A stretch of 64,000 nucleotides of DNA from Micromonospora violae (GTDB lineage: Bacteria > Actinomycetota > Actinomycetes > Mycobacteriales > Micromonosporaceae): NCBI RefSeq assembly GCF_004217135.1, contig NZ_SHKK01000001.1, positions 4,588,001-4,652,000 of the forward strand, given 5' to 3'. The position numbers were made by a program, and so were the translations under genes. Shown here one piece after another: positions 33,516-42,665 of the stretch (positions within the stretch are counted from its first letter, which is position 1; each line of letters begins with the position of its first letter). The notes beneath the pieces are model-generated. The model worked only from the letters and a program-made list of their open reading frames with translations. It searched no databases and was not told where the DNA came from.

Positions 33516-34541
33516 ATGGAGTACAGGCAACTGGGCCGTTCGGGCCTGCGCGTCAGCGCGGTCGCGTACGGCAACTGGGTCACTCACGGCAACCAACTCG
33601 ACGACGACGCGGCGGCCGCCTGCGTGGCCGCCGCCCTGGACGCGGGCATCACCACCTTCGACACCGCCGACCGGTACGCCCAGGGTCGGGCCGAGGAGGC
33701 GCTGGGCAAGGCGCTGAGCGGCGTCCGGCGCAGCTCGATCGAGCTGTGCACGAAGGTGTGCCTGCCGGTCGGGCCGGGGGCCAACGACGCCGGGCTGTCC
33801 CGCAAGCACATCATCGAGGGCTGCCACGCCTCGCTGAACCGGCTGGGCACCGACTATGTCGACCTCTACCAGGCCCACCGGTACGACGACACGGTGCCGC
33901 TGGAGGAGACGATGCTCGCCTTCGCGGACCTGGTCCGCCACGGCAAGGTGCTCTACGTCGGTGCCTCCGAATGGACCGCGCCGCAACTGCGAGCGGGGGT
34001 ACGGCTCGCCGCCGAGCTGCACATCCCGTTCATCGCCAACCAGCCGCAGTACTCGATGCTGTGGCGGGTGGTGGAGGCCGAGGTGGTGCCCACTTGTGCC
34101 GAGTTCGGGCTCGGTCAGCTGGCCTGGGCGCCGCTGGCGATGGGCGTACTGACCGGTCGCTACCAGCCCGGCCAACGCCCGCCCGCCGGCTCCCGGGCGA
34201 CCGACGGCTTCGGCGGGTCGTTCATCGCCCGTTACTCGTCGGCCCTGCTGCTCTCCCGGGTACGCGAACTCCGGTCGATCGCCGAGGACGCCGGCTGCAC
34301 GATGGCCCAGTTGGCGGTGGCGTGGGTGCTGAACCGGCCGACGGTGGCCGGGGCCATCGTCGGTGCGTCCCGGCCCGAGCAACTCGCCGAGACGGCCGCG
34401 GCCTCGGCGGTACGGCTGGACGACGAGCTGACGGCACGGATCGACGCCGTGCTCGGTGACCTCGTCGAGCGTGATCCGGCGAAGACCGCCCGCCCGAACG
34501 ACGTGATGCCCGCCTGGCGGCAGCCGGCTGCCGCCAGCTGA
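33516..34541 (+). CDS. Aldo/keto reductase
   Basis: The 341-residue NADPH-dependent reductase has the AKR beta/alpha barrel with the catalytic tetrad in TFDTADRYAQG (Asp, Tyr), ELCTKVC (Lys) and LYQAHRYDD (His). Length and GTDYVDLYQAHRYD place it near the voltage-gated potassium-channel beta-subunit-like and YghZ-type reductases. NADPH-binding residues appear in IVGASRPEQLAET. It starts at an ATG with GAGGA upstream. Substrate unknown. It is divergent from an ArsR-type regulator that probably controls it. Confidence 0.92.
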   Translation: MEYRQLGRSGLRVSAVAYGNWVTHGNQLDDDAAAACVAAALDAGITTFDTADRYAQGRAEEALGKALSGVRRSSIELCTKVCLPVGPGANDAGLSRKHIIEGCHASLNRLGTDYVDLYQAHRYDDTVPLEETMLAFADLVRHGKVLYVGASEWTAPQLRAGVRLAAELHIPFIANQPQYSMLWRVVEAEVVPTCAEFGLGQLAWAPLAMGVLTGRYQPGQRPPAGSRATDGFGGSFIARYSSALLLSRVRELRSIAEDAGCTMAQLAVAWVLNRPTVAGAIVGASRPEQLAETAAASAVRLDDELTARIDAVLGDLVERDPAKTARPNDVMPAWRQPAAAS

Positions 34542-34577
34542 CACCCACGGGCGGCAGGGCCGTGGCAGGCTCGAACC

Positions 34578-36116
34578 GTGGGCGGATTGTCCGGAAAGTC
34601 GATCGGGGCGGCGTGGGACCACCTACGCCGCCTGCCGGTCTGGCTCCCTCCGGCGCTGCTGACCCTGGCGGTGACAGTGACCGGGCTGAACTCCGCCCAG
34701 CTCTGGCGTGACGAACTGGCGACGTGGAGCGCGGCCACCCGGTCGCCCAGAGACCTGGCCCGCCTGGCCGACACGATCGACGCCGCCACCGGCCCGTACT
34801 ACCTGCTGATGCACGTCTGGACCAGGATCGTCGGCGACTCCACGGTCGCCCTGCGCGCGCCGGCAGTGCTGGCGATGACAGTGGCCGCCGGGTTGCTCGC
34901 CGTGCTCGGCGCACGGCTCGTCGACCGGCGCGCCGGTCTCTTCGCCGGCCTGCTGTTCGCGGTGCTTCCCGGCACGTCGCGTTACGGCCAGGAGGCCCGC
35001 CCGTACGCGCTGGCCACCGTGCTCGCGGTGCTCGCCACCCTGCTGCTGGTGACCGCGCTGCGTCGACCGAGCTGGGCCCGGTGGGCCGGTTACGCGGCCG
35101 CCGTCGCCGCGCTCGGGCTCATCCACCTGATCGCGCTCACCCTGCTCGCCGCCCACGCGCTGGTCGTCGCGCTCGTCTGGTGGCGCGGTACCGTCCCCTC
35201 GGGCATCCCGGCACCGGGCTCCACCACGCCCAGCACCACCGCGCCGGCCGATCGCGACGGTGCCCCGGATCGGCGGGTGTGGCGGTGGCTGGTCGCCGTG
35301 CTACCGGTCGCACTGCTGGCCGGTCCGCTGCTGCTCAAGGCCCGTACCCAGCAGTCCCGGCAGTTGAACTGGGTGCACCTGGTCCGGCTGGACGACCTGA
35401 CCGCGCTGCCCGGCGGCGTCACCCAGAGCAGTGTGGTCGGTGGTCTGCTGGTCGGGGTCGCCGCGCTGGGCGCGGCCCGGCTCGGACGGCGCGCCCTGCT
35501 GCCGGTCACGGCGGTGCTGCTGCCGGTCCTGCTGCTCTTCGCCGCCGGCACTGTCGTACCGCTGTGGGTGCCCCGGTACCTGGTCTTCGTGGTGCCCTTC
35601 GCGTGCCTGCTGGCGGGCGCGGCGCTGGCCGCCGTGGCCGCACCGGCCGCGCTCGTCGTGGTGGTCCTGGCCGGGCTGCTCGGCCTACCCGACCAGGCCG
35701 CGCTGCGACGGACCCACGAGTGGCCGCGCAGCGCGCCGGTGGACTACGCCGGGGCGGCCAGGGTGATCGCCGACGGTCAACGACCGGGGGACGCGGTGGT
35801 CTACTCACCCCGGCACAGCTGGCTCTTCCTCGACCTCGGCATCGAGTACCACCTCAGCGACCCGCCGCGCGACGTGCTGGTCACCGAGGACGAGGTGCGC
35901 CGCGGCGACCTGTGGGCCGCCGAGTGCCCCCAGCCCGCACCGTGCCTGGCCGGTACGGCACGGGTGTGGCTCGTCGTCTCCGGCCGGCACGCCGAGCCGC
36001 TGGCCGCCGTGCCCGGTGCCAAGGGCGACACGCTCCGCAGGGACTTCACGGTCGCCCAGGTCTGGCAGCGCCCCGGTCTCACCGTCGCCCTGCTGACCAG
36101 CCGCCCCGACCGCTGA
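34578..36116 (+). CDS. Integral membrane glycosyltransferase (GT39/ArnT-like mannosyltransferase)
   Basis: The 512-residue protein has about 11 membrane spans and the GT-C signature. A first periplasmic loop holds LWRDELATWSAATRS with the catalytic Asp-Glu, and the later loop has GTSRYGQEARPYALATV. The C-terminal soluble domain (about 390-512) includes a Cys-Pro-x4-Cys pair. It should transfer a sugar from a polyprenyl-phosphate donor to a lipid or protein outside the membrane. Acceptor unknown. The GTG start lies six bases after CAGGCT with no Shine-Dalgarno, so it is probably leaderless. Confidence 0.87.
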   Translation: MGGLSGKSIGAAWDHLRRLPVWLPPALLTLAVTVTGLNSAQLWRDELATWSAATRSPRDLARLADTIDAATGPYYLLMHVWTRIVGDSTVALRAPAVLAMTVAAGLLAVLGARLVDRRAGLFAGLLFAVLPGTSRYGQEARPYALATVLAVLATLLLVTALRRPSWARWAGYAAAVAALGLIHLIALTLLAAHALVVALVWWRGTVPSGIPAPGSTTPSTTAPADRDGAPDRRVWRWLVAVLPVALLAGPLLLKARTQQSRQLNWVHLVRLDDLTALPGGVTQSSVVGGLLVGVAALGAARLGRRALLPVTAVLLPVLLLFAAGTVVPLWVPRYLVFVVPFACLLAGAALAAVAAPAALVVVVLAGLLGLPDQAALRRTHEWPRSAPVDYAGAARVIADGQRPGDAVVYSPRHSWLFLDLGIEYHLSDPPRDVLVTEDEVRRGDLWAAECPQPAPCLAGTARVWLVVSGRHAEPLAAVPGAKGDTLRRDFTVAQVWQRPGLTVALLTSRPDR

Positions 36117-36257
36117 CCGGACGCCGGCCGGCGACCGGGCCCGCCCACCCCGATGCGCCTGATGCCGGTGAATCATCCTGATGACTGAGCGGCATCACGC
36201 CCATCCTGAGGTCCGCTCCCGCCGCAGACCCCGCGACACCGGAGGCGGGAGGGCGGG

Positions 36258-37847
36258 TCAGGCCTGCGAGCGGCCGTCGGTGCTACGGGCCAGCGGAACG
36301 ACCAGCACCGCCTCGGTGCCACCGTTGGCGCCGGCGCGCAGTTCGATGGTGCCGCGCAGCTCACCGGTGATCAGGGCGCGGACGATCTGGAGGCCGAGCC
36401 GGCTGCCGGCTTCGGCGTCGAAGTCCGGGGGTAGGCCGCGCCCGTTGTCGGTCACCGAGACGTGCAGCATCTTGCGGAACCGGTGCGCCGAGACCACCAC
36501 CTCGGGTCGCAGCGACGGGTCGACCTCGGGGGCGGCGACCGGCACCATGCCCGACGCGGCGGGCACCGGGACCTCGTCCGCCTCGTCGGCAGGTGGGAAG
36601 CCGTGCTCGACGGCGTTGAGCAGCAACTCGTTGAGGACCATCACCAGCGAGGTGGCGATCTCCGCCGGCAGTACGCCGAAGCTGCCCCGCCGCCGCATGC
36701 CGACGCTCACCTCGGTCGCCGCTACCTCGGTCGCGGCGCTGGCCACCCGGTCAACGATGCCGTCGAACTCCACCGCCTCGTCGCTGGACATCGAGAGCGT
36801 CTCGTGCACCAGGGCGATCGAGGCGACCCGGCGGACCGACTCCTCCAACGCGACCCGGGCTTCCGGCATCGCCACCCGGCGGGCCTGCAACCGCAGCAGC
36901 GCGGCCACCGTCTGAAGGTTGTTCTTCACCCGATGGTGGATCTCCCGGATCGTGGCGTCCTTGGTGATCAGCGCCCGGTCCCGGCGGCGGACCTCGGTGA
37001 TGTCCCGGACCAGCACCAACGCGCCGATCGGCACGCCGGCCGGCATCAGCGGCAGCGCCCGGGTGAGCATGGTGGCACCTCGTGCGTCGATCTCCCGGCG
37101 GGGAGGCGCCTCACCGCGCAGCGCGGCCAGGATGCCGTTCGACGCCTCGGTGCCGTCCAGCGGGTCACCGGCCAGCCGGCGGTGCAACGCGGCCAGGTCC
37201 TCCCCCACCAGGTGGGAGGCGTAGCCCAGTCGGCGGTACGCGGACTGCGCGTTCGGGCTGGCGTAGGTGACCTTCCCTCCGGCATCGAGCCGGACCAGGC
37301 CGTCGCCGACCCGGGGCGCCGAGGTGGTCTCGCCCGGATGCCGCGGCGGCGGGAAGGTGCCGTCCGCGATCATCTGCGCCAGGTCGTCGGCCGTGGTGAG
37401 GTAGTTGAGCTCCAGCTGGCTGGGCGTACGCGCGGTGGAGAGGTTGGTGTCCCGCCCCACCACGGCGATCACCTCGCCGGCCTCCCCCTCGGCGGTACGC
37501 AGCCGAACCGGGATCGCCTCGTGCCGGGCCGGCACGTCGCCGTACCAGACCGGGTCGCCCTCACGCCAGATCCGACCCTGGGAGTAGGCCACCCCCAGGT
37601 GGGCCACCTCCGGCCCGCCGACGATCCGACCCACCTGGTCGTCCTGGTAGGCGGTCGGCGCGGTGGTCGGACGCACCTGGGCGACACAGAGGAACGTCCC
37701 GTCGGCGTCGACCGGCACCCAGAGCAGCAGGTCAGCGAAGGACAGATCGGAGAGCAGCTGCCAATCGCCGGCGATCCGGTGCAGGTGGTCGATGTCTGCC
37801 GGACGGAGATGGGTGTGCTCCTCGGCGAGGTCGCGCAGCGTGGACAC
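36258..37847 (-). CDS. pdtaS: PdtaS-type sensor histidine kinase
   Basis: The 529-residue soluble kinase has an N-terminal GAF-like domain (about 20-150) and a PAS domain (about 185-300). The HisKA_2 dimerisation helix holds the acceptor His in ATIREIHHRVKNNLQTVAALL, and the HATPase domain has VLNELLLNAVEHGF (N box) and VTDNGRGLPPDF (G box). This order is that of PdtaS (Rv3220c), which controls the antiterminator PdtaR in response to nitric oxide, copper or other signals. No pdtaR is in the window. A Pro/Val-rich insert of about 25 residues interrupts the ATPase domain. It is 25 bases downstream of the SIS gene, so probably co-transcribed. Confidence 0.93.
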   Translation of the reverse strand: MSTLRDLAEEHTHLRPADIDHLHRIAGDWQLLSDLSFADLLLWVPVDADGTFLCVAQVRPTTAPTAYQDDQVGRIVGGPEVAHLGVAYSQGRIWREGDPVWYGDVPARHEAIPVRLRTAEGEAGEVIAVVGRDTNLSTARTPSQLELNYLTTADDLAQMIADGTFPPPRHPGETTSAPRVGDGLVRLDAGGKVTYASPNAQSAYRRLGYASHLVGEDLAALHRRLAGDPLDGTEASNGILAALRGEAPPRREIDARGATMLTRALPLMPAGVPIGALVLVRDITEVRRRDRALITKDATIREIHHRVKNNLQTVAALLRLQARRVAMPEARVALEESVRRVASIALVHETLSMSSDEAVEFDGIVDRVASAATEVAATEVSVGMRRRGSFGVLPAEIATSLVMVLNELLLNAVEHGFPPADEADEVPVPAASGMVPVAAPEVDPSLRPEVVVSAHRFRKMLHVSVTDNGRGLPPDFDAEAGSRLGLQIVRALITGELRGTIELRAGANGGTEAVLVVPLARSTDGRSQA

Positions 37848-37872
37848 GGTGACCAGGGTGCCATGCCGCGCC

Positions 37873-38925
37873 TCACATCGTCGCGGTCACCTTCTTCAAC
37901 CCGCGTGGCGCATCCGGGTCCTCGCCCCGGGTGAGCGCCAGGGCCAGCGCCAACCGCTGCATCGGCAGGATGTCCAGCAGGGGGGCGTACCGCTCGTCGA
38001 CCTCGGGAACGGCCAGCCGGGTGGCGCCCGGCACGTCGGCGGAGCCGACCACCACGACGTCGGCGCGGCGCTCGCCGAGGCGGGGCAGCACCTCACCCAT
38101 GGAGCGACCACCGGGGCCGGAGCCGACCACGGCGAGCACCGGAACCTCCGGGTCGGTCATCGCGAGCGGGCCGTGCAGCAGGTCGGCACCGGAGAAGGCG
38201 AGCGCCGGCAGGTACGAGGTCTCCATCAGCTTCAGCGCGGCCTCCCGGGCGGTCGGGTAGGCGTACCCCCGGCCGGTGGTGACCAGTTGGCGGGCGAACC
38301 GGTAGCGCGGGGCGAGCTGGGCCGGGGTCCCGTCGGCCAGGGTGCGGGCGGCCAGCTCGGGCAGCGTGTCGAGCGCCTCCCGTTCGGCCTTGGGCAGCAC
38401 GCCGTCGCCGGCCCGGATCCCCTCCACCAGCATCAGCAGGGCGAGCAGCTCGGCGGTGTACGTCTTGGTGGCGGCCACCGCCCGCTCGTGTCCGGCGGCG
38501 ATGTCGACGCTCAGCTCGGCCACGCCGACCAGCGGCGAGTCGGGGGCGTTGGTGACCGCGAGGGTCAGCGCCCCGGAGGCCCGGGCGGCGCGCAGCACCT
38601 CGGCCAGGTCGGGTGAGCCGCCGCTCTGGCTGACCCCGACGACCAGCGCCTCGGACAGGTCGGGCCGGGCCCCGAACAGGGTGACGACGCTGGGCGAGGC
38701 GAGCCCGGCGGGCAGGCCGAGCCGGATCTCGGTCAGGTAGGCCCCGTAGAGCGCCGCGTGGTCGGAGGTGCCCCGCGCGGTGAAGACCACGTGCCGTGGC
38801 CGACGCTCGGCGATGACCGCCGCCACCCGGGCGATCTCGGCGGCGTTGGCAGCGGAGAGCAGGCGCGCGTAGCCAGCCGGCTGCTCGTCGATGTCGGCGG
38901 CCATGCCAGCCCCTGCACGTGTCAC
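37873..38925 (-). CDS. SIS-domain protein (GlmS isomerase / AgaS-like)
   Basis: The 350-residue protein has two sugar-isomerase (SIS) domains, with VVFTARGTSDHAALYGAYL, VVGVSQSGGSPDLAEVLRAA and AVAATKTYTAEL in the first. The second shows LETSYLPALAFSGADLLHGP-type sequence and VLAVVGSGPGG. It resembles the isomerase half of GlmS and NagB-II/AgaS deaminases, without a glutaminase domain. It should isomerise or deaminate a sugar phosphate, perhaps glucosamine-6-phosphate. The GTG at 38925 has GAGGGAGGGG upstream and is preferred to the ATG at 38904. A palindrome (39029-39048) precedes it. Confidence 0.87.
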   Translation of the reverse strand: MTRAGAGMAADIDEQPAGYARLLSAANAAEIARVAAVIAERRPRHVVFTARGTSDHAALYGAYLTEIRLGLPAGLASPSVVTLFGARPDLSEALVVGVSQSGGSPDLAEVLRAARASGALTLAVTNAPDSPLVGVAELSVDIAAGHERAVAATKTYTAELLALLMLVEGIRAGDGVLPKAEREALDTLPELAARTLADGTPAQLAPRYRFARQLVTTGRGYAYPTAREAALKLMETSYLPALAFSGADLLHGPLAMTDPEVPVLAVVGSGPGGRSMGEVLPRLGERRADVVVVGSADVPGATRLAVPEVDERYAPLLDILPMQRLALALALTRGEDPDAPRGLKKVTATM

Positions 38926-39028
38926 GGAAACCCCTCCCTCTGCGCGGTTGCCGCGCACTTCTTGCTCAGTCTTGCACTTTTGAGCGTATACCAGCAATTT
39001 AACGAGCAGGACTGCGCAGATGATCACC

Positions 39029-39048
39029 AGTTGATCTCAATATCAACT
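39029..39048. promoter_or_regulatory. AGTTGAT-N6-ATCAACT palindrome between divergent genes
   Basis: AGTTGAT and ATCAACT, exact complements separated by six bases, lie in an unusually AT-rich gap (38940-39060) between the SIS gene and the TPR gene. It is a clear candidate operator for a GntR-, LacI- or ROK-type sugar regulator, none of which is encoded here. Confidence 0.45.
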
Positions 39049-39093
39049 AAGCTTTACCCGCTACATCCGGTCTCACTGCCACGAGAGGACGAC

Positions 39094-40935
39094 GTGCCCG
39101 AGGGAACGGACGATCCCGCGCTCTCCGTGACGGAAGAGCTGGCGCTGGCCCGGCTGGCGCTCGACGAGGGCGACCTGCACCACGCCGCCGGCCACCTCGC
39201 CGGCGCGTTGGCACAGGCCCCCACCCTCCCGGAGGTGCACGAGACGCTGGCCCGACTCGCCGCGACGAGCGGCGGTGGCCTCGACCTCTTCCCGATCAAC
39301 CACCACACCTTCGTCGGTGCGGTCGTCGCCCGCGCCCACCTCCTCGCCACCGCCGGCCGCCCCGCCGAAGGGCTGGAACTGCTGGCCGCCGCGACGGCGT
39401 ACGCGCCCGGCACCGAGTGGGCTGGCGTGCCCTGGGTCACCGCCCCCGAGCTGGCCGAACGACTGGATCCGGAGCACATCGCCCGCGTCCTCATGCAGAT
39501 CTGCGCCGCGCTGCCCGACCCGGTGCCACGGATCGGCCGGGCCCCGCTGACCCCGTACCTCACGCTCGCCCGCAACGCGGCCACCGTGCACCCCGACCAC
39601 GGCCTGCTGCTGGGCGCGGCGTCCGCGCTGGCCCGGCGACTCGGCGAGGTCGAGCTGGCGGTCCGGTGGGCCACCCGAGGGGTACGCGCACAACCGTCGA
39701 AGATGGGCGAGGTGTGGCTCGGGTACGCGTACCGCAGCTCGGGCCGGACCCGCGACGGCCTCGCGGCCCTCGGTCGGGCCGTCGAGCTGGACCCCGACGA
39801 CCTGGCGATCTACGCGGACATCGCCGGCACCCTGGCCGAGATCGGCCGGCTGGACGAGGCGCTGGAGTGGACCGAGCGGGCGCTGGCGCGCGATCCGTCG
39901 TTCGACTGCGCGGTGCACACCGCCCACCGCCTGCGGCACCTGCGCGACGGTGACCTCGCCCATCTGGTCGCGCTCGCCGACTTCGTGCGCGACCACCCGG
40001 ACGACAGCCACGAGCACGGCGATTTGGCCCAGTGCTGCCGGGGCCGGCCCTGGCTCGGCCAACTCACGCCGGCCGGCGGTCCCCTGCTCGACGCGGTACG
40101 CCAGGCGGTGGCCGATGACGACAACGGCCTCGGCGGCGCGGTGCGCCTACCCGCCGCCGCCCCGCCCAGCGCGATCGGGACGGCGATCTCCACCGCCCCC
40201 GGGCTGCGGATCGAGGTCGTCGGCGTGGCGGAGCCCGACCCGCGCGAGCCGCGAAGGGCGTCCGCTCAGCGGTTGTGGCACTACGCGGACGTCGTCCCCA
40301 CGCCCGCGCTGGCAGCACCCTCGGCGACGGCGATCGAACGGATCGGGCAGATCGCCCACCCGGCGTGGGCGCACCCACCGGCGGCGTACGACGCGGCGGT
40401 GAGCCTGGCCGGCCTCGACCTGACCGACCTGCTCGGTCTGCTGGTGCACCCGCCGGCCGCGCCGGCCAACGGGGTGGGTCGACTGCTGGCGGCCCACGAC
40501 CCGTCGGTCTGGGTCCGTGGCGTGCAGGTCTGGGCCTGCCTGGGGTTGCTGCACCACCGCACCGACGAGCCGTGGGAGGGCTCGACCCGACGTCGGGTGC
40601 TGCTCGACCTGGTCTGGGGCGTCGAGGACTGGGTCACCGAGGCGGCGCTGTTCGCCCTGATCACCGCCGCCTGGGTGGACCCTGCGGTACGGCCGGACGT
40701 GGCCCGGGTGGTGGCGGAGCGGCTGGCCGACGTCGCGGAGGTGGCGCGGAGTCGACCGGTCCCGATCGCCGCCTCGCTGGCTCACCTGGCCCTCGCCGCC
40801 CCGCAGTTGGACCCGGCGACGGCGGCACTGGCGACCGAACTCCTGGGCAGCCAGGCCCCGCAGCTGCCCCGCCCCCGCAACCCCCTGCGTCGCCTCTGGC
40901 AACGCCTGAGCAGGGGCGCGCCGCGCCGACCGTGA
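39094..40935 (+). CDS. Tetratricopeptide-repeat protein
   Basis: The 613-residue protein has TPR helices, best seen at about 185-290 (GEVWLGYAYRSSGRTRDGLA, AIYADIAGTLAEIGRLDEALE, WTERALARDPSFD) and more weakly at 10-110. The C-terminal half (about 360-600) is helical and Trp-rich (PSVWVRGVQVWACLGLLHH), without a named domain. It has no signal peptide or membrane span. Role unknown; TPR proteins are usually scaffolds. The GTG at 39094 has GAGAGGA upstream. The stop lies in a terminator hairpin shared with the convergent efflux gene. Confidence 0.82.
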   Translation: MPEGTDDPALSVTEELALARLALDEGDLHHAAGHLAGALAQAPTLPEVHETLARLAATSGGGLDLFPINHHTFVGAVVARAHLLATAGRPAEGLELLAAATAYAPGTEWAGVPWVTAPELAERLDPEHIARVLMQICAALPDPVPRIGRAPLTPYLTLARNAATVHPDHGLLLGAASALARRLGEVELAVRWATRGVRAQPSKMGEVWLGYAYRSSGRTRDGLAALGRAVELDPDDLAIYADIAGTLAEIGRLDEALEWTERALARDPSFDCAVHTAHRLRHLRDGDLAHLVALADFVRDHPDDSHEHGDLAQCCRGRPWLGQLTPAGGPLLDAVRQAVADDDNGLGGAVRLPAAAPPSAIGTAISTAPGLRIEVVGVAEPDPREPRRASAQRLWHYADVVPTPALAAPSATAIERIGQIAHPAWAHPPAAYDAAVSLAGLDLTDLLGLLVHPPAAPANGVGRLLAAHDPSVWVRGVQVWACLGLLHHRTDEPWEGSTRRRVLLDLVWGVEDWVTEAALFALITAAWVDPAVRPDVARVVAERLADVAEVARSRPVPIAASLAHLALAAPQLDPATAALATELLGSQAPQLPRPRNPLRRLWQRLSRGAPRRP

Positions 40936-40951
40936 CGGTCGACGCGGCGCG
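40917..40951. terminator. Bidirectional terminator between TPR and efflux genes
   Basis: A 17-bp stem (40917-40933 with 40935-40951, one mismatch) includes the TPR stop codon and lies 14 bases past the end of the convergent efflux gene. It would serve both. Confidence 0.65.
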
Positions 40952-40964
40952 TTCGGGGGTCGGG

Positions 40965-42554
40965 TCAGGCGACCGGGGCGGCCTTGCCGAGGGCGACCTC
41001 GGCGTCCTCTTCCGGGGTGGCCTGCGGCGGTGCCTCGTTCGCGGTGCGCAGCGGGATCTCCTTGATGAACCAGGCGAGCACCGGGATCACGATGGTGAAC
41101 AGCACCGCCCAGAGGAAGACGTGCGAGATGGCGTCGGAGAGACCGCCGAGCACCGCCTCGCGCGCCTGGGCGGGAAGCTCCTTGAGCTTCGCCAGGTCCA
41201 TTCCGGCACCGGCCTCGCCGCCACCGAAGGCCCGGCCGCCCTCGGAGCTGGCCAGCCGGTTGGCGAAGATCGCGCCGAACAGCGAGATGCCGAACGAGCC
41301 ACCGATCGACCGGAAGAAGGTGGCCGCGCCGCTGGCCGCACCGAGGTCCTTCTGCTCCACGCTGTTCTGGGCGATCAGCATCGAGGTCTGCATGAGGAAG
41401 CCCATGCCGACGCCGAGCACGATCATGTACAGCGAGGACATCAGCTTGCTGGTGTCGGTGTCGAGCATGGACAGCAGCGCCATGCCCCCGGTCATCACCA
41501 CGCCACCGATGATCGGGTACGCGCGGTACCGGCCATTGCGGGTGATCGCCCGACCGATGACCAGCGAGACGACCAGCATGCCGAACATCAGCGGCAGCAG
41601 CAGCAGACCGCTGTTGGTCGCCGACGCTCCCTGCACGGTCTGCTGGTAGAGCGGCAGGAAGTTCATCGCGCCGAACATCGCGAAGCCGAGCAGGAAGCCG
41701 ATCACCGAGATCAGCGCGAAGTTGCGGTTGGCGAAGAGCGCCAGCGGCAGGATCGGCTCCTGGACACGGCGTTCCACCAGGGCGAACACCACCAACGCGA
41801 GCACGGCCAGCACGGCCAGGCCGAGGATCTGCGGCGACGTCCAGTCGTACTCGTTGCCACCCCAGGTGGTGATGAGCACGATCGCGGTGATGCCGACCGA
41901 GAGCAGCCCGGCGCCGAGCCAGTCGATCCGGTGCTCGGTGCGGTACTTCGGCAGGTGCATCGTGGTGATCAGCACGAGCAGCGCGATACCGCCCAGCGGC
42001 AGGTTCACGTAGAACGCCCAGCGCCACGAGAGGTGGTCGGTGATGAAGCCACCGGCCAGCGGGCCGGCCACCATGGCGATGGCCATGATGCCGGCGATCA
42101 TGCCCTGGTAGCGCCCGCGCTCGCGGGGCGGGACCAGGTCACCGATGATCGCCATCACGCCGACCATGAGGCCGCCGGCGCCGAGGCCCTGCACGGCCCG
42201 GAAGGCGATGAGCTGGACCATGCCGTCCTGCGGACCGCCGAACATGCCGGAGCCGGCCATTCCGCAGAGGGCGGAGCCGACGAGGAAGACGACGACCGAG
42301 GTCAGGAAGACCGACTTGCGGCCGTAGAGGTCACCGAGCTTGCCCCAGATCGGGGTGGAGACGGTGGTGCCCAGCACGTACGCGGTGACCACCCAGGTGA
42401 AGTGGTTGAGGCCGCCGAACTCGCCGACGATCCGCGGTAGCGCGGTGCTGACGATCATGTTGTCGAGCATCGCGAGCATCATCGCGATCATCAGCCCGAA
42501 CAGCACCACCCGTATGTTGTTGGGTCGTGTGCCGGCCTGTGTTGCCTGAGTCAT
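40965..42554 (-). CDS. DHA2-family drug:proton antiporter (14 spans)
   Basis: The 529-residue MFS efflux pump has 14 predicted spans. Motif A is GKLGDLYGRKSVF, the antiporter motif C region is AGPLAGGFITDHLSWRWAFYVNLPLGG, and acidic membrane residue Asp in LAMLDNMIVSTALPRI occurs in span 1. This is typical of EmrB/QacA-type multidrug exporters. The ATG at 42554 has a G-rich GGGGGGAGC upstream. It is divergent from a TetR regulator, and two tandem palindromic operators fill the gap, so induction by a drug-like ligand through that regulator is very likely. Confidence 0.94.
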   Translation of the reverse strand: MTQATQAGTRPNNIRVVLFGLMIAMMLAMLDNMIVSTALPRIVGEFGGLNHFTWVVTAYVLGTTVSTPIWGKLGDLYGRKSVFLTSVVVFLVGSALCGMAGSGMFGGPQDGMVQLIAFRAVQGLGAGGLMVGVMAIIGDLVPPRERGRYQGMIAGIMAIAMVAGPLAGGFITDHLSWRWAFYVNLPLGGIALLVLITTMHLPKYRTEHRIDWLGAGLLSVGITAIVLITTWGGNEYDWTSPQILGLAVLAVLALVVFALVERRVQEPILPLALFANRNFALISVIGFLLGFAMFGAMNFLPLYQQTVQGASATNSGLLLLPLMFGMLVVSLVIGRAITRNGRYRAYPIIGGVVMTGGMALLSMLDTDTSKLMSSLYMIVLGVGMGFLMQTSMLIAQNSVEQKDLGAASGAATFFRSIGGSFGISLFGAIFANRLASSEGGRAFGGGEAGAGMDLAKLKELPAQAREAVLGGLSDAISHVFLWAVLFTIVIPVLAWFIKEIPLRTANEAPPQATPEEDAEVALGKAAPVA

Positions 42555-42584
42555 GGGTAAGCTCCCCCCGAGAATTGCTAACTT

Positions 42585-42602
42585 ACTTGCCGCCCGGCTA
42601 GT
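42585..42602. promoter_or_regulatory. TetR operator site 1
   Basis: ACTTGCC-gccc-GGCTAGT, near-perfect dyad ACTNGCC-N4-GGCNAGT. It lies 31 bases upstream of the efflux start codon and is followed 24 bases later (centre to centre) by a second copy. Confidence 0.7.
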
Positions 42603-42608
42603 CACCTT

Positions 42609-42626
42609 ACTAGCCGCACGGTAAGT
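42609..42626. promoter_or_regulatory. TetR operator site 2
   Basis: ACTAGCC-gcac-GGTAAGT, the same dyad with two mismatches in the right arm. It lies 40 bases before the tetR start. The pair are spaced just over two helical turns apart, and outer arms AACTTAC/GTAAGTT form a larger palindrome, suggesting two TetR dimers bind together. Confidence 0.7.
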
Positions 42627-42665
42627 TGGGGGCGAGCGACCGGTCAAGGTATTTGGAGGGTGTGG

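Noticed and set aside
40275..42440. A 721-codon plus-strand frame over the TPR gene end and the efflux gene
   Set aside because: It crosses two real genes on different strands, which is impossible for a functional protein here; translation is Gly/Arg/Glu shadow.
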